Of a DNA stretch of 64,000 nucleotides, positions 24,089 through 34,932 are shown piece by piece; within the stretch, counting starts at the first letter, position 1, and each line of letters begins with the position of its first letter. The position numbers and the translations under genes are program-made. This DNA is from Brachionus manjavacas (taxonomy: Eukaryota > Rotifera > Eurotatoria > Ploima > Brachionidae). The stretch spans positions 7,750,001 through 7,814,000 of the forward strand of contig JAHQIY010000003.1 of NCBI GenBank assembly GCA_019054805.1. Reading direction: 5' to 3'. The notes beneath the pieces are model-generated. The model did no database searches. It saw only the letters and a list, made by a program, of their open reading frames with translations, and was not told the DNA's origin.

Positions 24089-25837
24089 ATGAGAATTTTA
24101 CCAATCGCCATTTTTTTACATGCTATTAGATTGACATTCATGGCAGCAGTTATCAATATTTGTCCAAATGAAAAATTCTGCAAATGCAACTGGGAATTCA
24201 TGCGCATTGAATGCTATTGCCGGACCGATGAATGCCGAAATGCGCTCTCAATCAATTCCTACCAGAGTCAAGAGCAAAAAAAACCCTACCAGTTCAGAAA
24301 CAAAAATTACAGACAATTTAAAGAGATTTATCTAAACGAAATTGAGAAATTAGATTATAGCTATTTTGATAATGCGTCTTTTTCCGAAAATTTAAAATTA
24401 AGTGTCCAATTTCCAAACATTTTGGCTCAAAACTTTCTATCAAATCTTTCTACCATAAATGATTTGGAAATAATTTACTCCAACCTGGTGTTGATAGAAC
24501 CTGATGCATTTGACCATTTGAATTGTGGCACTTTGTCATTTATCTCTCTTGGAGACAATTACCCGTTGGACATGAAATCTTTTGGCAAAGAAACTTTCAT
24601 TAAAAACCTTAATTTAGACTACCACAGCTCGAATAACTTAAAATCACTATTTGTAAGTAACAGTCCAGGATGGAAAAGTCTCAAGACCCAAATCGACATG
24701 ATTAACCTTGTAAATTACAGTTTGACAGAGACTCAGCTTAATCGCTATTGGAGTTCGGAGGCCAAAATTGAGAAAATTTACATCCAAGAAGCCAAAGGCA
24801 TCAAAATTTTGGACCACACATTCGTTCCTAGATTCAAAGACTTGGAAACCATCGAGATCTATTTTACCGATTTGAGCTACATTAGCCCTAACTTTGCCAT
24901 GTTGCATGCCGAAAGCCTAAAGTCATTGACAATTCGTCAATCAAATTTGGCAGTGGTTCAGCAGGGAATTTTTGGGTTTTTGAAAAATTTGGAATATTTA
25001 GACCTTAGCTCGAATCCAATCAAGCAAATTGAGCTAAAATCTTTTCAGAAAACATCAATCCAAACACTTTTACTGCACTCTATTTCCGAGTATTACCATG
25101 TAGATAATTCGGACATCTGCATACTAAGCTTTTTGCCATGCGGCATTAATGTCCATTTGGACAGTTCTGTAAATTCATGGAAATCATGCTCTCACATTTT
25201 CATCAATGAACTTCGAAATAGGGAAAAGCGATTCGATTTTTCAACGAAAGGCTTCCAACATGTTGAATATCTAAATGCGTACCGTGACTGCAAATTGGGA
25301 GAAAGATTGGTTTCTTGTTTGGCTCAGACAAATCGTAAAAACCATTGTTTGCTTAAGCAATTTCAAGTCGAGGTCAAACATGACACGGCCGAGCTCACAA
25401 CAAAAAAATTAAGATACAAACAGGAGAATAGTTCCAAGCAAGTTTACTTGCCCAAGTCAATAAGTGAATTGGATAATCAAACTAATGGTAGTTTTAGAGA
25501 AAGTGATAAGATTGAAATGAAAAGTGAACCAAGTCAATGGATGATCTATTTACTATGCTTATTAGTTTTTTTTTGCCTATTTCAAATTTTGATCGCAATT
25601 TTTTTAATTTATTTATTTAGCAATAGGGAAAATAGTGTGGACTGTATTGATAAAAGACTAGGATCATCCCCGAAACCAATTTCTGTTAAGCCTAATAATG
25701 AATCAGAAGAAAATGACAATCAAATGAAAAGCTTTGATGAAACTCGGCTAAAACGAGTTGCTTTTGGTAGACCCAAATATGTTCCTAGAGCTCCGATTCA
25801 ATCTCTTAAGGACACCTCATTTAATTTTAGATATTAA
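24089..25837 (+). CDS. Single-pass membrane leucine-rich-repeat protein
   Basis: 582-residue single-exon protein. An N-terminal hydrophobic signal (MRILPIAIFLHAIRLTFMAA) is followed by a cysteine cluster (C25, C31, C33, C42, C44, C49) like an LRR N-cap. Degenerate leucine-rich repeats extend to about residue 330; the clearest are LKSLTIRQSNLAVVQQGIF and LEYLDLSSNPIKQIELKSF. A Cys-containing C-cap-like region follows. A strong transmembrane helix (WMIYLLCLLVFFCLFQILIA, about residues 485-509) precedes a ~72-residue basic/acidic cytoplasmic tail. This suggests a type I surface receptor or adhesion protein, as in many animal extracellular LRR families. No TIR, kinase or Ig domain is present, so it is not a classical Toll or Trk protein. 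The ATG context (TTTTTTCAAAATGAG) is reasonable. Family identity below 'LRR membrane protein' cannot be given. Confidence 0.85.
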   Translation: MRILPIAIFLHAIRLTFMAAVINICPNEKFCKCNWEFMRIECYCRTDECRNALSINSYQSQEQKKPYQFRNKNYRQFKEIYLNEIEKLDYSYFDNASFSENLKLSVQFPNILAQNFLSNLSTINDLEIIYSNLVLIEPDAFDHLNCGTLSFISLGDNYPLDMKSFGKETFIKNLNLDYHSSNNLKSLFVSNSPGWKSLKTQIDMINLVNYSLTETQLNRYWSSEAKIEKIYIQEAKGIKILDHTFVPRFKDLETIEIYFTDLSYISPNFAMLHAESLKSLTIRQSNLAVVQQGIFGFLKNLEYLDLSSNPIKQIELKSFQKTSIQTLLLHSISEYYHVDNSDICILSFLPCGINVHLDSSVNSWKSCSHIFINELRNREKRFDFSTKGFQHVEYLNAYRDCKLGERLVSCLAQTNRKNHCLLKQFQVEVKHDTAELTTKKLRYKQENSSKQVYLPKSISELDNQTNGSFRESDKIEMKSEPSQWMIYLLCLLVFFCLFQILIAIFLIYLFSNRENSVDCIDKRLGSSPKPISVKPNNESEENDNQMKSFDETRLKRVAFGRPKYVPRAPIQSLKDTSFNFRY

Positions 25838-26666
25838 TGCTTTTTGAATATAAAAATTAATATACTTTTAATAAATTTTTTGTCAATATGTTTTATTTTG
25901 AAAAACGATCAGCAAGGTTACTTTGGCTTGTGGTTAGCTTTTTTTTATAGTAAATAAAAATAAAATTTTGGAAAAATTTTAACCGATATTTTTAATCAAC
26001 AAAAAAACTACGTTTTAAAATTTATAAGTGATAAAACAAATATTTGAAAATGTTAATTATCTAATAAAATTATTTTTAATGTTTTTTAATTATTATGTAT
26101 TGATCTATTTACACTGATAAATTAATTTTTTAAATATATCGCGCAATTCTATTAATTAAGGGCTTAAAAGTATGTATTATTTATTTCAAGAATACCAACT
26201 ACTTTATATTAATTTTTTAGGATATCAAATTAAAATTTATATATGTAAGTTTTCTCAAATTTAAAATTACCATTTGCGTCATTTTAATTCAAAAATGAGT
26301 CGAAAATTTGGATTCAGTCTTAAAAGTGATCAAAAATATAAAAATATTTTGTGATCCATATTTTTAGTAAAGTGATCAAATTTTTTTGGATTTATCTACA
26401 CATTGTTTAATTTTTATCATCAAAAATAAATTACTGTGAAAACTATAGTACGAGATTGATTTTCAACAGCGCCATGAAAGAATGGCATTCTTACAATTGC
26501 TCGATCTTTACCAATATACCAATTTATCTATAATTCTTATTTACCAATTTTTTACTACCTAAATTAGAGCATTTCTTTTTGTTATTGATTAAGCTAATTT
26601 TTATTATTTTTTTAATCAATTTAAGATCTTTAAAAAAATCAACTAGAAAATTGATTGTTTAATATC
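25838..26666. other. Intergenic DNA
   Basis: AT-rich flank downstream of the LRR gene; nothing recognised. Confidence 0.5.
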
Positions 26667-26804
26667 TGAATCTGAAAATAATTGTTTAATATAATTATTT
26701 TCTGTCTTACATTTTACTTTTTACACTTTTCATTTTTAATTTTAATACATCGCCAGAATTGGCGCAAAATGAAAATAAATAAATAAATAAATAATATCTG
26801 AATC
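26667..26804 (+). mobile_element. Short retroposon insertion with 12-bp duplication
   Basis: AATATCTGAATC occurs at about 26667-26678 and again at about 26793-26804. The ~115 bases between end in the hairpin CGCCAGAATTGGCG and an (AAAT)n tail. Variable-length duplication plus simple-repeat tail is diagnostic of LINE-mediated insertion: a severely 5'-truncated LINE or a SINE. Confidence 0.6.
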
Positions 26805-28455
26805 AAGACAGTGAAATGCATTCAAAGTTTCATGAATTTTAATTTTTATGCTCGTATAGTGAGAGACTAAATAAATTTAAATTTAAATCATTACACTATA
26901 TTTCATTTTAGTATTATAAAATATCATTGTGAGATATTTTTCACCAAGAAAAGTCAATTCAAAAAATCAGAATTTAATAACCAATTTATAGTAAAAAAAA
27001 AATTATTTTTTAGTTTACATTTCTATTTATAAGCAAAAAAAATTTTAATTTGATATTTCTACCAGGTTTCTGTTTTGAAAAAATCGAGTCCTCGAAATTT
27101 AGCACATTTTTGGGTTGACGCTTAACATGGAGTTTAAAATTAAAGTTTTTTGAATAACTTATTATTGAAATAAATTAAGAAGTTATTTAGTTTATTCAGA
27201 AATCAAGAAATTATAATGGTGACAAGCAAATTTTTTATGAAAAGAATCCGTAATTATTATAATTAACTGTTGTTATAAATTCTTTTTTTCCTAAAAGTGT
27301 TCTTTTTTATCTCCTTTACCTTTACAACGTCTTGAACTATGTCGTTTTTTGTATAAACAAGTTATACTAAAAAACGGGGCCGGGGCGGAGCCTTGGTTAA
27401 GGGAATCAGGTTAATTAAAAAAGATAGGAATTTTTTACATTTATTTTATTAAAAGAAAATAATGCAAAGGCTTACTTAAAAAAGAACACAAAAGAAAACT
27501 TTTTATTCTAGGCAAAAAAGGATTCATAATAAAAGTACACAAAAGGACACTTGTTATTCAAGGGGATAATTTGAAAAAAAGAAGTTCATTGTCTATAGCT
27601 CAAAATGGAAAGACTCTTAAAAAATAAAAATCTTTAAATTTTAAGGACTACCCAAACCGCGTTTTGAATGTGTACCTTTTGAGAAATAATAAAAAATATA
27701 GAGAAATGCTAACAGATACAATTTCTATAAGTCAATTTTAATCAATTTTGATCCTGTCATCAATTTAGAATTTTATAACATCGATTCAGTATTTTAATGA
27801 TAGTTTAAAAATTAATGCTTTTATTTAAAATTTCAAATTTTAATTTTGTTATCATTGTTTAATTTTTAATCTCTACAAAGAAATCTTATTTTTTCATTAT
27901 CTTAGAATACCATTGAAAATTGTTGATAAAAAATATGCTAGCATTAAAATAACCTTTTTTAAAATGCTTTAAAATATTTTAGCTTAAAAATCGACATATT
28001 TTTTATTGATTTTATGAAAATTAGACTAAAAAATAATAATTATATTATTTAAGGTTTAATAAACATTTTGATTACTTAGTAAGATATTTCAAACACTCTA
28101 AGAATTGATTTTTTTCCATCTTTTTGGAATCATATTTTATTTAGCCTTTTTTTTCATTTATAGCACTATAATTATACTTTTTTAATGTTTAGACTATAAA
28201 AAATTTTATTATTTATTTTTTATTTATTTTTGATTAATAAAAAGACAAAAAAAAATACAAAAATTTCTATTTTCTTAATATCTAAAAAAAAATTTAATTT
28301 AATAATTTTTATATCAAATGATTAATTAAATTTTCAAAAAAATGTATTTATTCTTTAAATTTTTTCACATATTTTTAAATAAATCGACTTATTTATTAAG
28401 CGACCATATCGAGATTACATCTAGCCTTATTATACACGCTTCTGCAATTACTTTT
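26805..28455. other. Intergenic DNA with a GC-rich hairpin spot
   Basis: Mostly AT-rich. At about 27339-27405 an inverted repeat (CGTTTTTTGTATAA / TTATACTAAAAAACG) abuts GGGGCCGGGGCGGAGCC, an unusual GC burst for this genome. Nothing else recognised. Confidence 0.5.
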
Positions 28456-28718
28456 AATATTGTTAGCGGTTAATTGAGCTAAAACACAAACTAGCTCTTC
28501 TCAAATCTCTCTTATATATCCTTTGAATATCATTCTATTTTCTAAATTGTCTCCAAGTTCCAATCAATTATTATTAGTCAGATACAGCCTAGTAACTACG
28601 AGTTTAGTTTAAATCTAATTCTAGCAACAAGACTAGTTACTAATTATAACTAGCATGAAAGGTCCAATATGACCAGGAAGTAGAGTCAGCCTTAGCTTAC
28701 AGCTCCGCTAACAATATT
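28456..28718. repeat. Candidate MITE with 14-bp terminal inverted repeats
   Basis: AATATTGTTAGCGG at 28456-28469 and its exact reverse complement CCGCTAACAATATT at 28705-28718 bound a 263-bp segment that is slightly more GC-rich than its surroundings and has no coding frame. No clean target duplication was found, so this is a candidate only. Confidence 0.4.
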
Positions 28719-30510
28719 ATTAATTCATTTTAAAAATTGGTATTAAGTAATTAGAAATGCAATTTAAAAAGAATTGTTTTTTAAACTCAGATAATGTCAT
28801 GTTTTTCTAAGATTTATTTCTCTTAAAAATCAAATTGCATTCAACAATTTAAAAACTTTGAGAGAAATGTTATCAAAAAAATAAATTTCAAATTAATTAT
28901 AAAAAAAAGGAAAAATTAATCTAAAAATTTTAAAGCTTAAAAAGATATAACCAAATACTCAATTTAAATAGTTGCATTATAAATTTCAATATTTAGGTAG
29001 AATTTTCAGATGATCTGGTTAACAGTATTTTCTAATGTTTACCAGATTATTTTTTATTTACAAATCTAATTTCAATCAAAATAATAGAACTCGAATTAAA
29101 TGAAAAATAATAAAGCAATTTAATAATTTAATTATAAATTTTTTTTTTAGAGAAAAAAATTACACTCAACAAAGATAAATAATGACTATAAATATTTATA
29201 TATGAATCACTGATAGATTATTTATCATATTTTCTCTTTGAGAAAGGTTTTAATAGCTCATAATTCTGAATAAATTAAAAAAACTTTTAGGAATCAAATT
29301 GCTAAATTGCGATTCTTCAAAAAGTTTAAATTTAGAATCACGTTTGAGCGCCTAGAAATTAAAAAATAAAATTTAATTTTGCTCGATATTTTAGAGCTAT
29401 AAAACGAATAAAAATTGTTTAGAATAATTTTCAAATTTGATTCACTAATTGATCACATGATCACCCAAAAATTGCTCTAAAGAAAAAATTAAAAATCGTA
29501 GTTTTAAGCCAAATGTAGGCCTCTGCTTGCTAATTGCGTTTTTATTCGAATCATAAATGTTCATATTGTTATAAATTTAAAAAATTCAAAAGCTTTTTTT
29601 AACTTATCGTCAATTTTTTTTGAACTTTTGCGACTATTTCATCCAAAATGTTGGCTCCTATCTTATCTTTTATACCAAGCAGCAATTTTTGTTTTCAAAC
29701 ACTAGTTTCTCATGTTAAAAAGCTCAGGTAGCAAAATAAATCAGCTGTCACAATCAAAATGCTAATTTTACCACCAACTTTTTCCAAATCTGACTATTTA
29801 ACCAGAAAATTATCCCGGCAAAGAATTGAAAATTTTTTAGTCTCGGCTTAACGATTTTTTCAAAAAAAAGTGCTCAAATTCGAGCTTGATTAATACACGT
29901 ACTATGTGAATGATTCAAATAATTTAATTTTTTTTATGTGCAAAGGTTGCTTTTTTTCGTTGCACTCAAGGTTTTTTTGCCAGCCAGATTTGGAAAATTT
30001 TCAAGTCGAATCATTAGTCGAGCAAGTGAACAATTAAGAAGTTTAAATTTATGAATATTTTTTTAATAATGTACCGAATAAATATGGTATTTATACAGTA
30101 TGAATTTTTAAAAATTTTAAAATCACTTTGAACAACTTATTATTTTATCATGAAAAAATAAATTTTCTTTTTTTGTAGATAATTTAATACAATATTTAAT
30201 TTAAGTTAACTTTTGTTCAGACCTAAAACGTTGGGTTAATTAAATCCAAAATTATGTTCAAAAGTACTTGGTATTTGAGCATTCAAAAACACAAAATTTT
30301 AAATTTTTTAGCTTTTTTCATTCATTTAAGAAATATTACATGAATTGGAAAATATTGCCGAATTTTTCAAAATATAAATAACTTGCAGTTAATACTGAAC
30401 TCAAATTGCTGGTTAACTTAAAGAGAAACAGATTGCTTTTTCAGCATACTTAACCAATTCTTAAAGCATTCAAATTTATTTAAATCTCTTAACCTAGCCT
30501 AGATAAACAA
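28719..30510. other. Intergenic DNA upstream of mitochondrial carrier
   Basis: AT-rich. Contains one short frame interrupted by a single TAG at 29648-29851 (see findings). No promoter motif stands out. Confidence 0.5.
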
Positions 30511-32005
30511 ATGACTGATCAAAATATTTTCATCCATTTGGTTGCCGGAGGGTAAAATTATTGTCTAACTCGTATTTAAGTTGTTTTATTTGATAATTTA
30601 ATTTAAGCTTAGCAGGCACCACTGGCGCAATATTAACCTGCCCACTGGAAGTGGTAAAAACTCGTTTACAAGCTAATCAAAATTCTCAAAAGAGTATCGG
30701 GTTCACCCATAAAATATTAAGGTCGCACACACATTTGAGTCCTATCCATCTCGGTTTTGCATCTCATAAATGCTCATCAATTACCAAGACCGCAACTATT
30801 TTGTACAGAAACAGCCATGGAACTAGCTCTCACTTGTTGACAAATGACTTTGCCTTTACATCTCGAATAACCTCAGTAGAAAATCCTACAAAAAATCTGG
30901 CTCAAAACCATATTGGTAAAAACATAGTCTTCAGTTTTAGGTATTTTAAAAATCTCCAAAAAATCTTTCAAATCAGACTTATCTTTACTAAGATCAATTG
31001 TTGAAAATGAAGGATATAGGGGACTTTTCAAAGGTCTTGGTCCTACCATAATCGGTGTAGCTCCATATAGGTATTCAATTCATATAATCATCTGCTAGCC
31101 TAGGTACTAAAGATTTTTTTAGGGCAATTTATTTTTTCACTTATGCAAACTCTAAAAGAATTCTATCGAACACAATTGGCGAAAAAAGCTCTATACTTCA
31201 CATAGTATCAGCCTTTATTGCAGGTATTATTTACTTTGTTTAGTTTTAAAATTTGAATTGACAATGTAAAAATTTTAAATTACTGAACTATTTGATTTCT
31301 AAGCCTTTAAAAAATTTGATTAATATTCACTTGAATGCATTGTTGATTTTTGAGGAAAAAAGTTGCCAAAAACCAACGAATCCAAAAAAAATGTATTTTT
31401 TTTCAAAAGGTTTTTCAGCAGTCACTATAACAAATCCAATTTGGTTTATAAAAACCCGAATGCAGCTTGATCAGTCTAGACGAGGACAATCAGCTATGCA
31501 GGTCATTGAAAAAATAATGAGGGAAAAAGGTCCACTTGGTTTCTACAAGGGAATTTCGGCGTCCTATTTCGGAATAGCCGAATCAGCTCTTTATTTCGTT
31601 TTGTACGAAAAATTAAAGGCTATTTCAACCGATGCGGATTCTCAGTTAAGTCTTACCACTTATTTTACTTCAGCGGGATTTTCCAAGACACTTGCGGCTC
31701 TTATTTGTTATCCGCATGGTTTGTATTCAATTTGTAAAGAGTAAAAAAGAAAATTAAATTTTAAAAAAGAGGTGGCCCGTACTCGATTAAGACTTGAAGG
31801 AGACAAATACAGTGGCTTTTTCCAGTCATTGACTTTGATAGCTCGTGAAGAAGGCTTCAGAGGATGGTACAAAGGAATGGGTACACATCTGATACGCCAA
31901 ATACCAAATACAGCTATTGTAATGACTACATATGAATTGATAGTTCATTATTTCAACAAAAGTGACACATCTTCAGATTTATTGTCGAACGATGTGGAGG
32001 AATAA
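30511..32005 (+). CDS. SLC25A36: Mitochondrial pyrimidine nucleotide carrier (SLC25A33/36)
   Basis: Six exons: 30511-30551, 30608-30915, 30977-31070, 31123-31223, 31410-31718, 31770-32005. They total 1089 nt in frame, 362 aa. The family moves pyrimidine nucleotides across the inner mitochondrial membrane for mtDNA and RNA synthesis. All three carrier-repeat signatures are visible: [20 protein letters not shown] and [10 protein letters not shown]. So are family-specific stretches [41 protein letters not shown] and [15 protein letters not shown]. Length exceeds the usual ~310-320 residues because of a Ser/His/Thr-rich insert of about 75 residues in the first matrix loop (exon 2, after [12 protein letters not shown]). 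Introns are 50-190 nt. Each junction was placed by phase and by alignment to remembered family members. SLC25A33 versus SLC25A36 is not distinguishable here; the symbol is the nearest guess. Confidence 0.88.
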
Positions 32006-32984
32006 AAGATTGTAAATGATTTGAAGTCCAGTATTGGCCTATTTTAGTTTTAAACTGAGTATCTACAAAATTGTAGATAATTCCCTAAGATTACAAATGT
32101 TTAGTATTTAGTATAAATTTAATTATCGATTGGGATTTGGCAAAGGATATTTTTTTTAAAAATTCGATAAAAATCTTTGACTAAATCGGGATTTGTATCC
32201 TCATACAAATTTTATATTCCATATGTTTACTCTTGATTAAAGCAAACAAGAATCGTTATGAATGGACTCGTTTTTTTTTATTATATTCAGATTATTATTT
32301 ATCTTATATAATCAATTTAAGGAAAGTTTTAAAAAAAATTGTTTTGACAGCAGATGGTTTTTTTGTTCACACATTTGTATGCTTTTTTTTTCAAAATACT
32401 AATACAAGTAGTGCAATGAATATTATTTATGACGAAATTTGTTTGGAATGACATCAATTAAGAGAAGAAGAATTTTTTATTATACAGATTTGAAAAAACT
32501 GTATTCAATACAATCTTGTGATTATTTTCTTGTAAAAATAATTTGTAAATATTTTTATTTTAAAATTTTCAGTAATTTTTATCCTGAAATAAAAAATAAA
32601 CTATTGTGCAGAAAATTTTTCTTTTAATCTCAGATCGAAAATTTGTTTTAATCTTTTAAAGTTAAAACAGGCTATTACCTGAAAAATTCACACCAGAAGC
32701 ATAAAATAAAAACTTTCTGATGCAAAAACAAAAAGAATAGATTTTGACAGTATAAATTGAAATTATGAGAAAATTGAAAATTTTCACAAGAAAACTTTAG
32801 TTAAGAAAATATACGAAATTATTGGATCATATTTAATAGTTAAATTATTTTTGAATTAATAAAAAACTGGCTTTTCAATTATTTATTGAATTGAAATGAA
32901 AAATGATTTTCAAAAATAATTCAGTTCTGAAAGCATTTAAGAAACAAAAATAAATTAATTTTCATAAAAAAATTTTTTTTTTAA
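32006..32984. other. Intergenic DNA
   Basis: Between the carrier and the duplicated bZIP/CNOT2 region. AT-rich, with small composition-driven frames only. Confidence 0.5.
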
Positions 32985-33033
32985 TTTTATCCTTTTTTGT
33001 TTGATTTTTTGAGTATTTTCAAAACGAAAACCC

Positions 33034-34108
33034 TTAGCTTGAACTTAAATTTGAAATCAAATGTGTTTTTAAAAGTGAAATGTTTGTTTGCAGCCTTTCG
33101 ATTTTATCTTTTAGTAATTGATTTTCAACTTCTAGTTGGTCAGATTTTTGTTCCATTTGATTATAAATTGTTTTTTTATTTGAACGCGATATTTTGGATG
33201 ACTTGTTGTTCTTTAGTCTTCTTTCAATGTAGTTCATAAAATCTTGTTCAGATTTGACATCTTTAGCCCGATAAATGCCTTTTGTTCTTTGTTTTTTCAT
33301 TGATTTTTCAGATTCGTCACAAGTCAATGTCATTTCATCTTCCTCCAATGGACGTTTAGAAGCATAAAGATGCTCGACACCTATAGATTCTCCATGATTT
33401 TTTGCATCTTGTTTCGAATTATGATTAAAGTAAAGTTCACACAGGAAAGGATCATTGTTTATTTCCTCTTGATTTTGTTCTTGAATTTGAGTGTCTCTAA
33501 CAAAAGCCAAAAAATCAGATTTACTTTGTGTTGATTCAAATTTTGAATCATCTTCCAAATTCAAGTCGAAAGGAGTCATATCTTTGAGGCATTCTTCTAA
33601 TTGTCTTGAACTAGTCGGTGACAAAAAATCTACTAAATTTTGATTCTCTAAGTAAAAACTATTTTCTAATTCATCTCCACAGATTGAGTTGTGCTTTTCA
33701 GCTGCATTATTTGTTTCTTCGATTAAAAGTGAATCGTTTAAAAATGTTTTTGATTTTTCGTTTTTTAGATCAACATTTGTATTAATGAAATCATCAAGTA
33801 TACCATTACCATCCGCGTCATTGTTTTCAAAGTTATTAATTCGGTTAAATAGGCCACATGCTTTCTGTTGTGAAGGTAGTAAAGTATTGTTTCTCGATAT
33901 CGTGGAACAAATGACAGGTTTGTTCATGGTTGTTTTCAAGGTCTGCAAGACCATCAACTGAGCCTGGCATGAGGTCAATTTTATTATCCTCTTGTGACTC
34001 ATTTTCAAATAAGCTATTGTAAATAAATAAATTTTCACTTGATATAAATTCACTTATTTGCTCTTGATTCAATTGATTCAGCAAAATATTTGATTCGGAA
34101 CTCGACAT
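33034..34108 (-). CDS. bZIP transcription factor, copy 1 (two overlapping frames)
   Basis: The long frame (stop at 33034) ends with a basic leucine zipper: basic region YIERRLKNNKSSKISRSNKK, then a zipper with regularly spaced Leu (QMEQKSDQLEVENQLLKDKI, ERLQTNISLLKTHLI). The NN-x-x-S-x-x-SR layout resembles C/EBP-PAR type bZIPs, but the usual Ala-Ala is Ser-Ser. Upstream is an acidic, Asn/Asp/Ser-rich region like an activation domain. The only well-placed ATG (34106-34108) opens a different frame of 87 codons (MSSSESNILLNQLNQEQ...SMWPI-stop, ending at 33845) that overlaps the bZIP frame. The bZIP frame has its own internal ATGs. Either a small intron, +1 frameshifting, or an overlapping uORF is needed. 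It is transcribed divergently from CNOT2 copy 1. Confidence 0.75.
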
Positions 34109-34932
34109 TACTGCTCTTTAAAATTCATTTTAATTCAATTAAATTTATCCCATAAACCCTTTTTATTTTACCTTTTATTAACTTTTTGTATTTTAAACCT
34201 TTCTCAAATTGCTGATTCACTTTTATCCTTTTATCGAACAAACTAGATATTCTTTATTGTTTCGCTTGGTCTCAATTGATCTTCTTTAGGACAGTTGTTT
34301 TATCCTTTGGCTTTTAAAAAACCCAATGTTCAGGTTCTCTAAAATTGAACCAAATAAAATTAGATTTTAGAATTTGATTGTGAAATTTGAAATGAAATTT
34401 TGAAATTTTGAAATTTTGAGTAAAGCAAAAATGAAGATATCCTTGTGCTTTTATATTCAAAAAATCTTTATTATAATATCAGAATTTAATGTTATGTCTA
34501 AATTTTCGATTGGTTAAAATGTAATTTCACAATTGCCATATTTTACTTTGAGTTTAGTTGCCTTGACAAGAACATTTATTTAGGTGATTTAGCTCTTTTA
34601 AAACCAAATAAGTTCATAATAAATGCAATAATTTTTCACTGCTTTTCCAGAAATCATCTACCTTCTGTGTATCGTTTTTATTTATCTCATAAATAATAAA
34701 TACTTTTTAGAAAAAAAAAAGATCGTTAAATAATTAATTTACATTTTTATTATTTAGATCTTTCATTCTTCTTAAATTCAAGAGAAGACTTTAAATAATA
34801 ATTAACTAATTATGACGAAAATGTCGTATTACCTGGAACGATTCATATGATTAAAATTTTATTTACGAATTTACGAATTTAAAATACTTTTAAAATTAAA
34901 TTCGTTTAAAAAATTGCTAAATTTCCCATCAA
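34109..34932. promoter_or_regulatory. Divergent bZIP / CNOT2 copy 1 intergenic region
   Basis: 824 bp between the two start codons, presumably a shared bidirectional promoter. No TATA box was identified with confidence. The whole interval is preserved inverted at about 41335-42143, implying it was duplicated together with the bZIP gene. Confidence 0.5.

Noticed and set aside
24089-25837. Toll-like receptor
   Set aside because: LRR ectodomain and one transmembrane segment are present, but the ~72-residue tail has no TIR domain.
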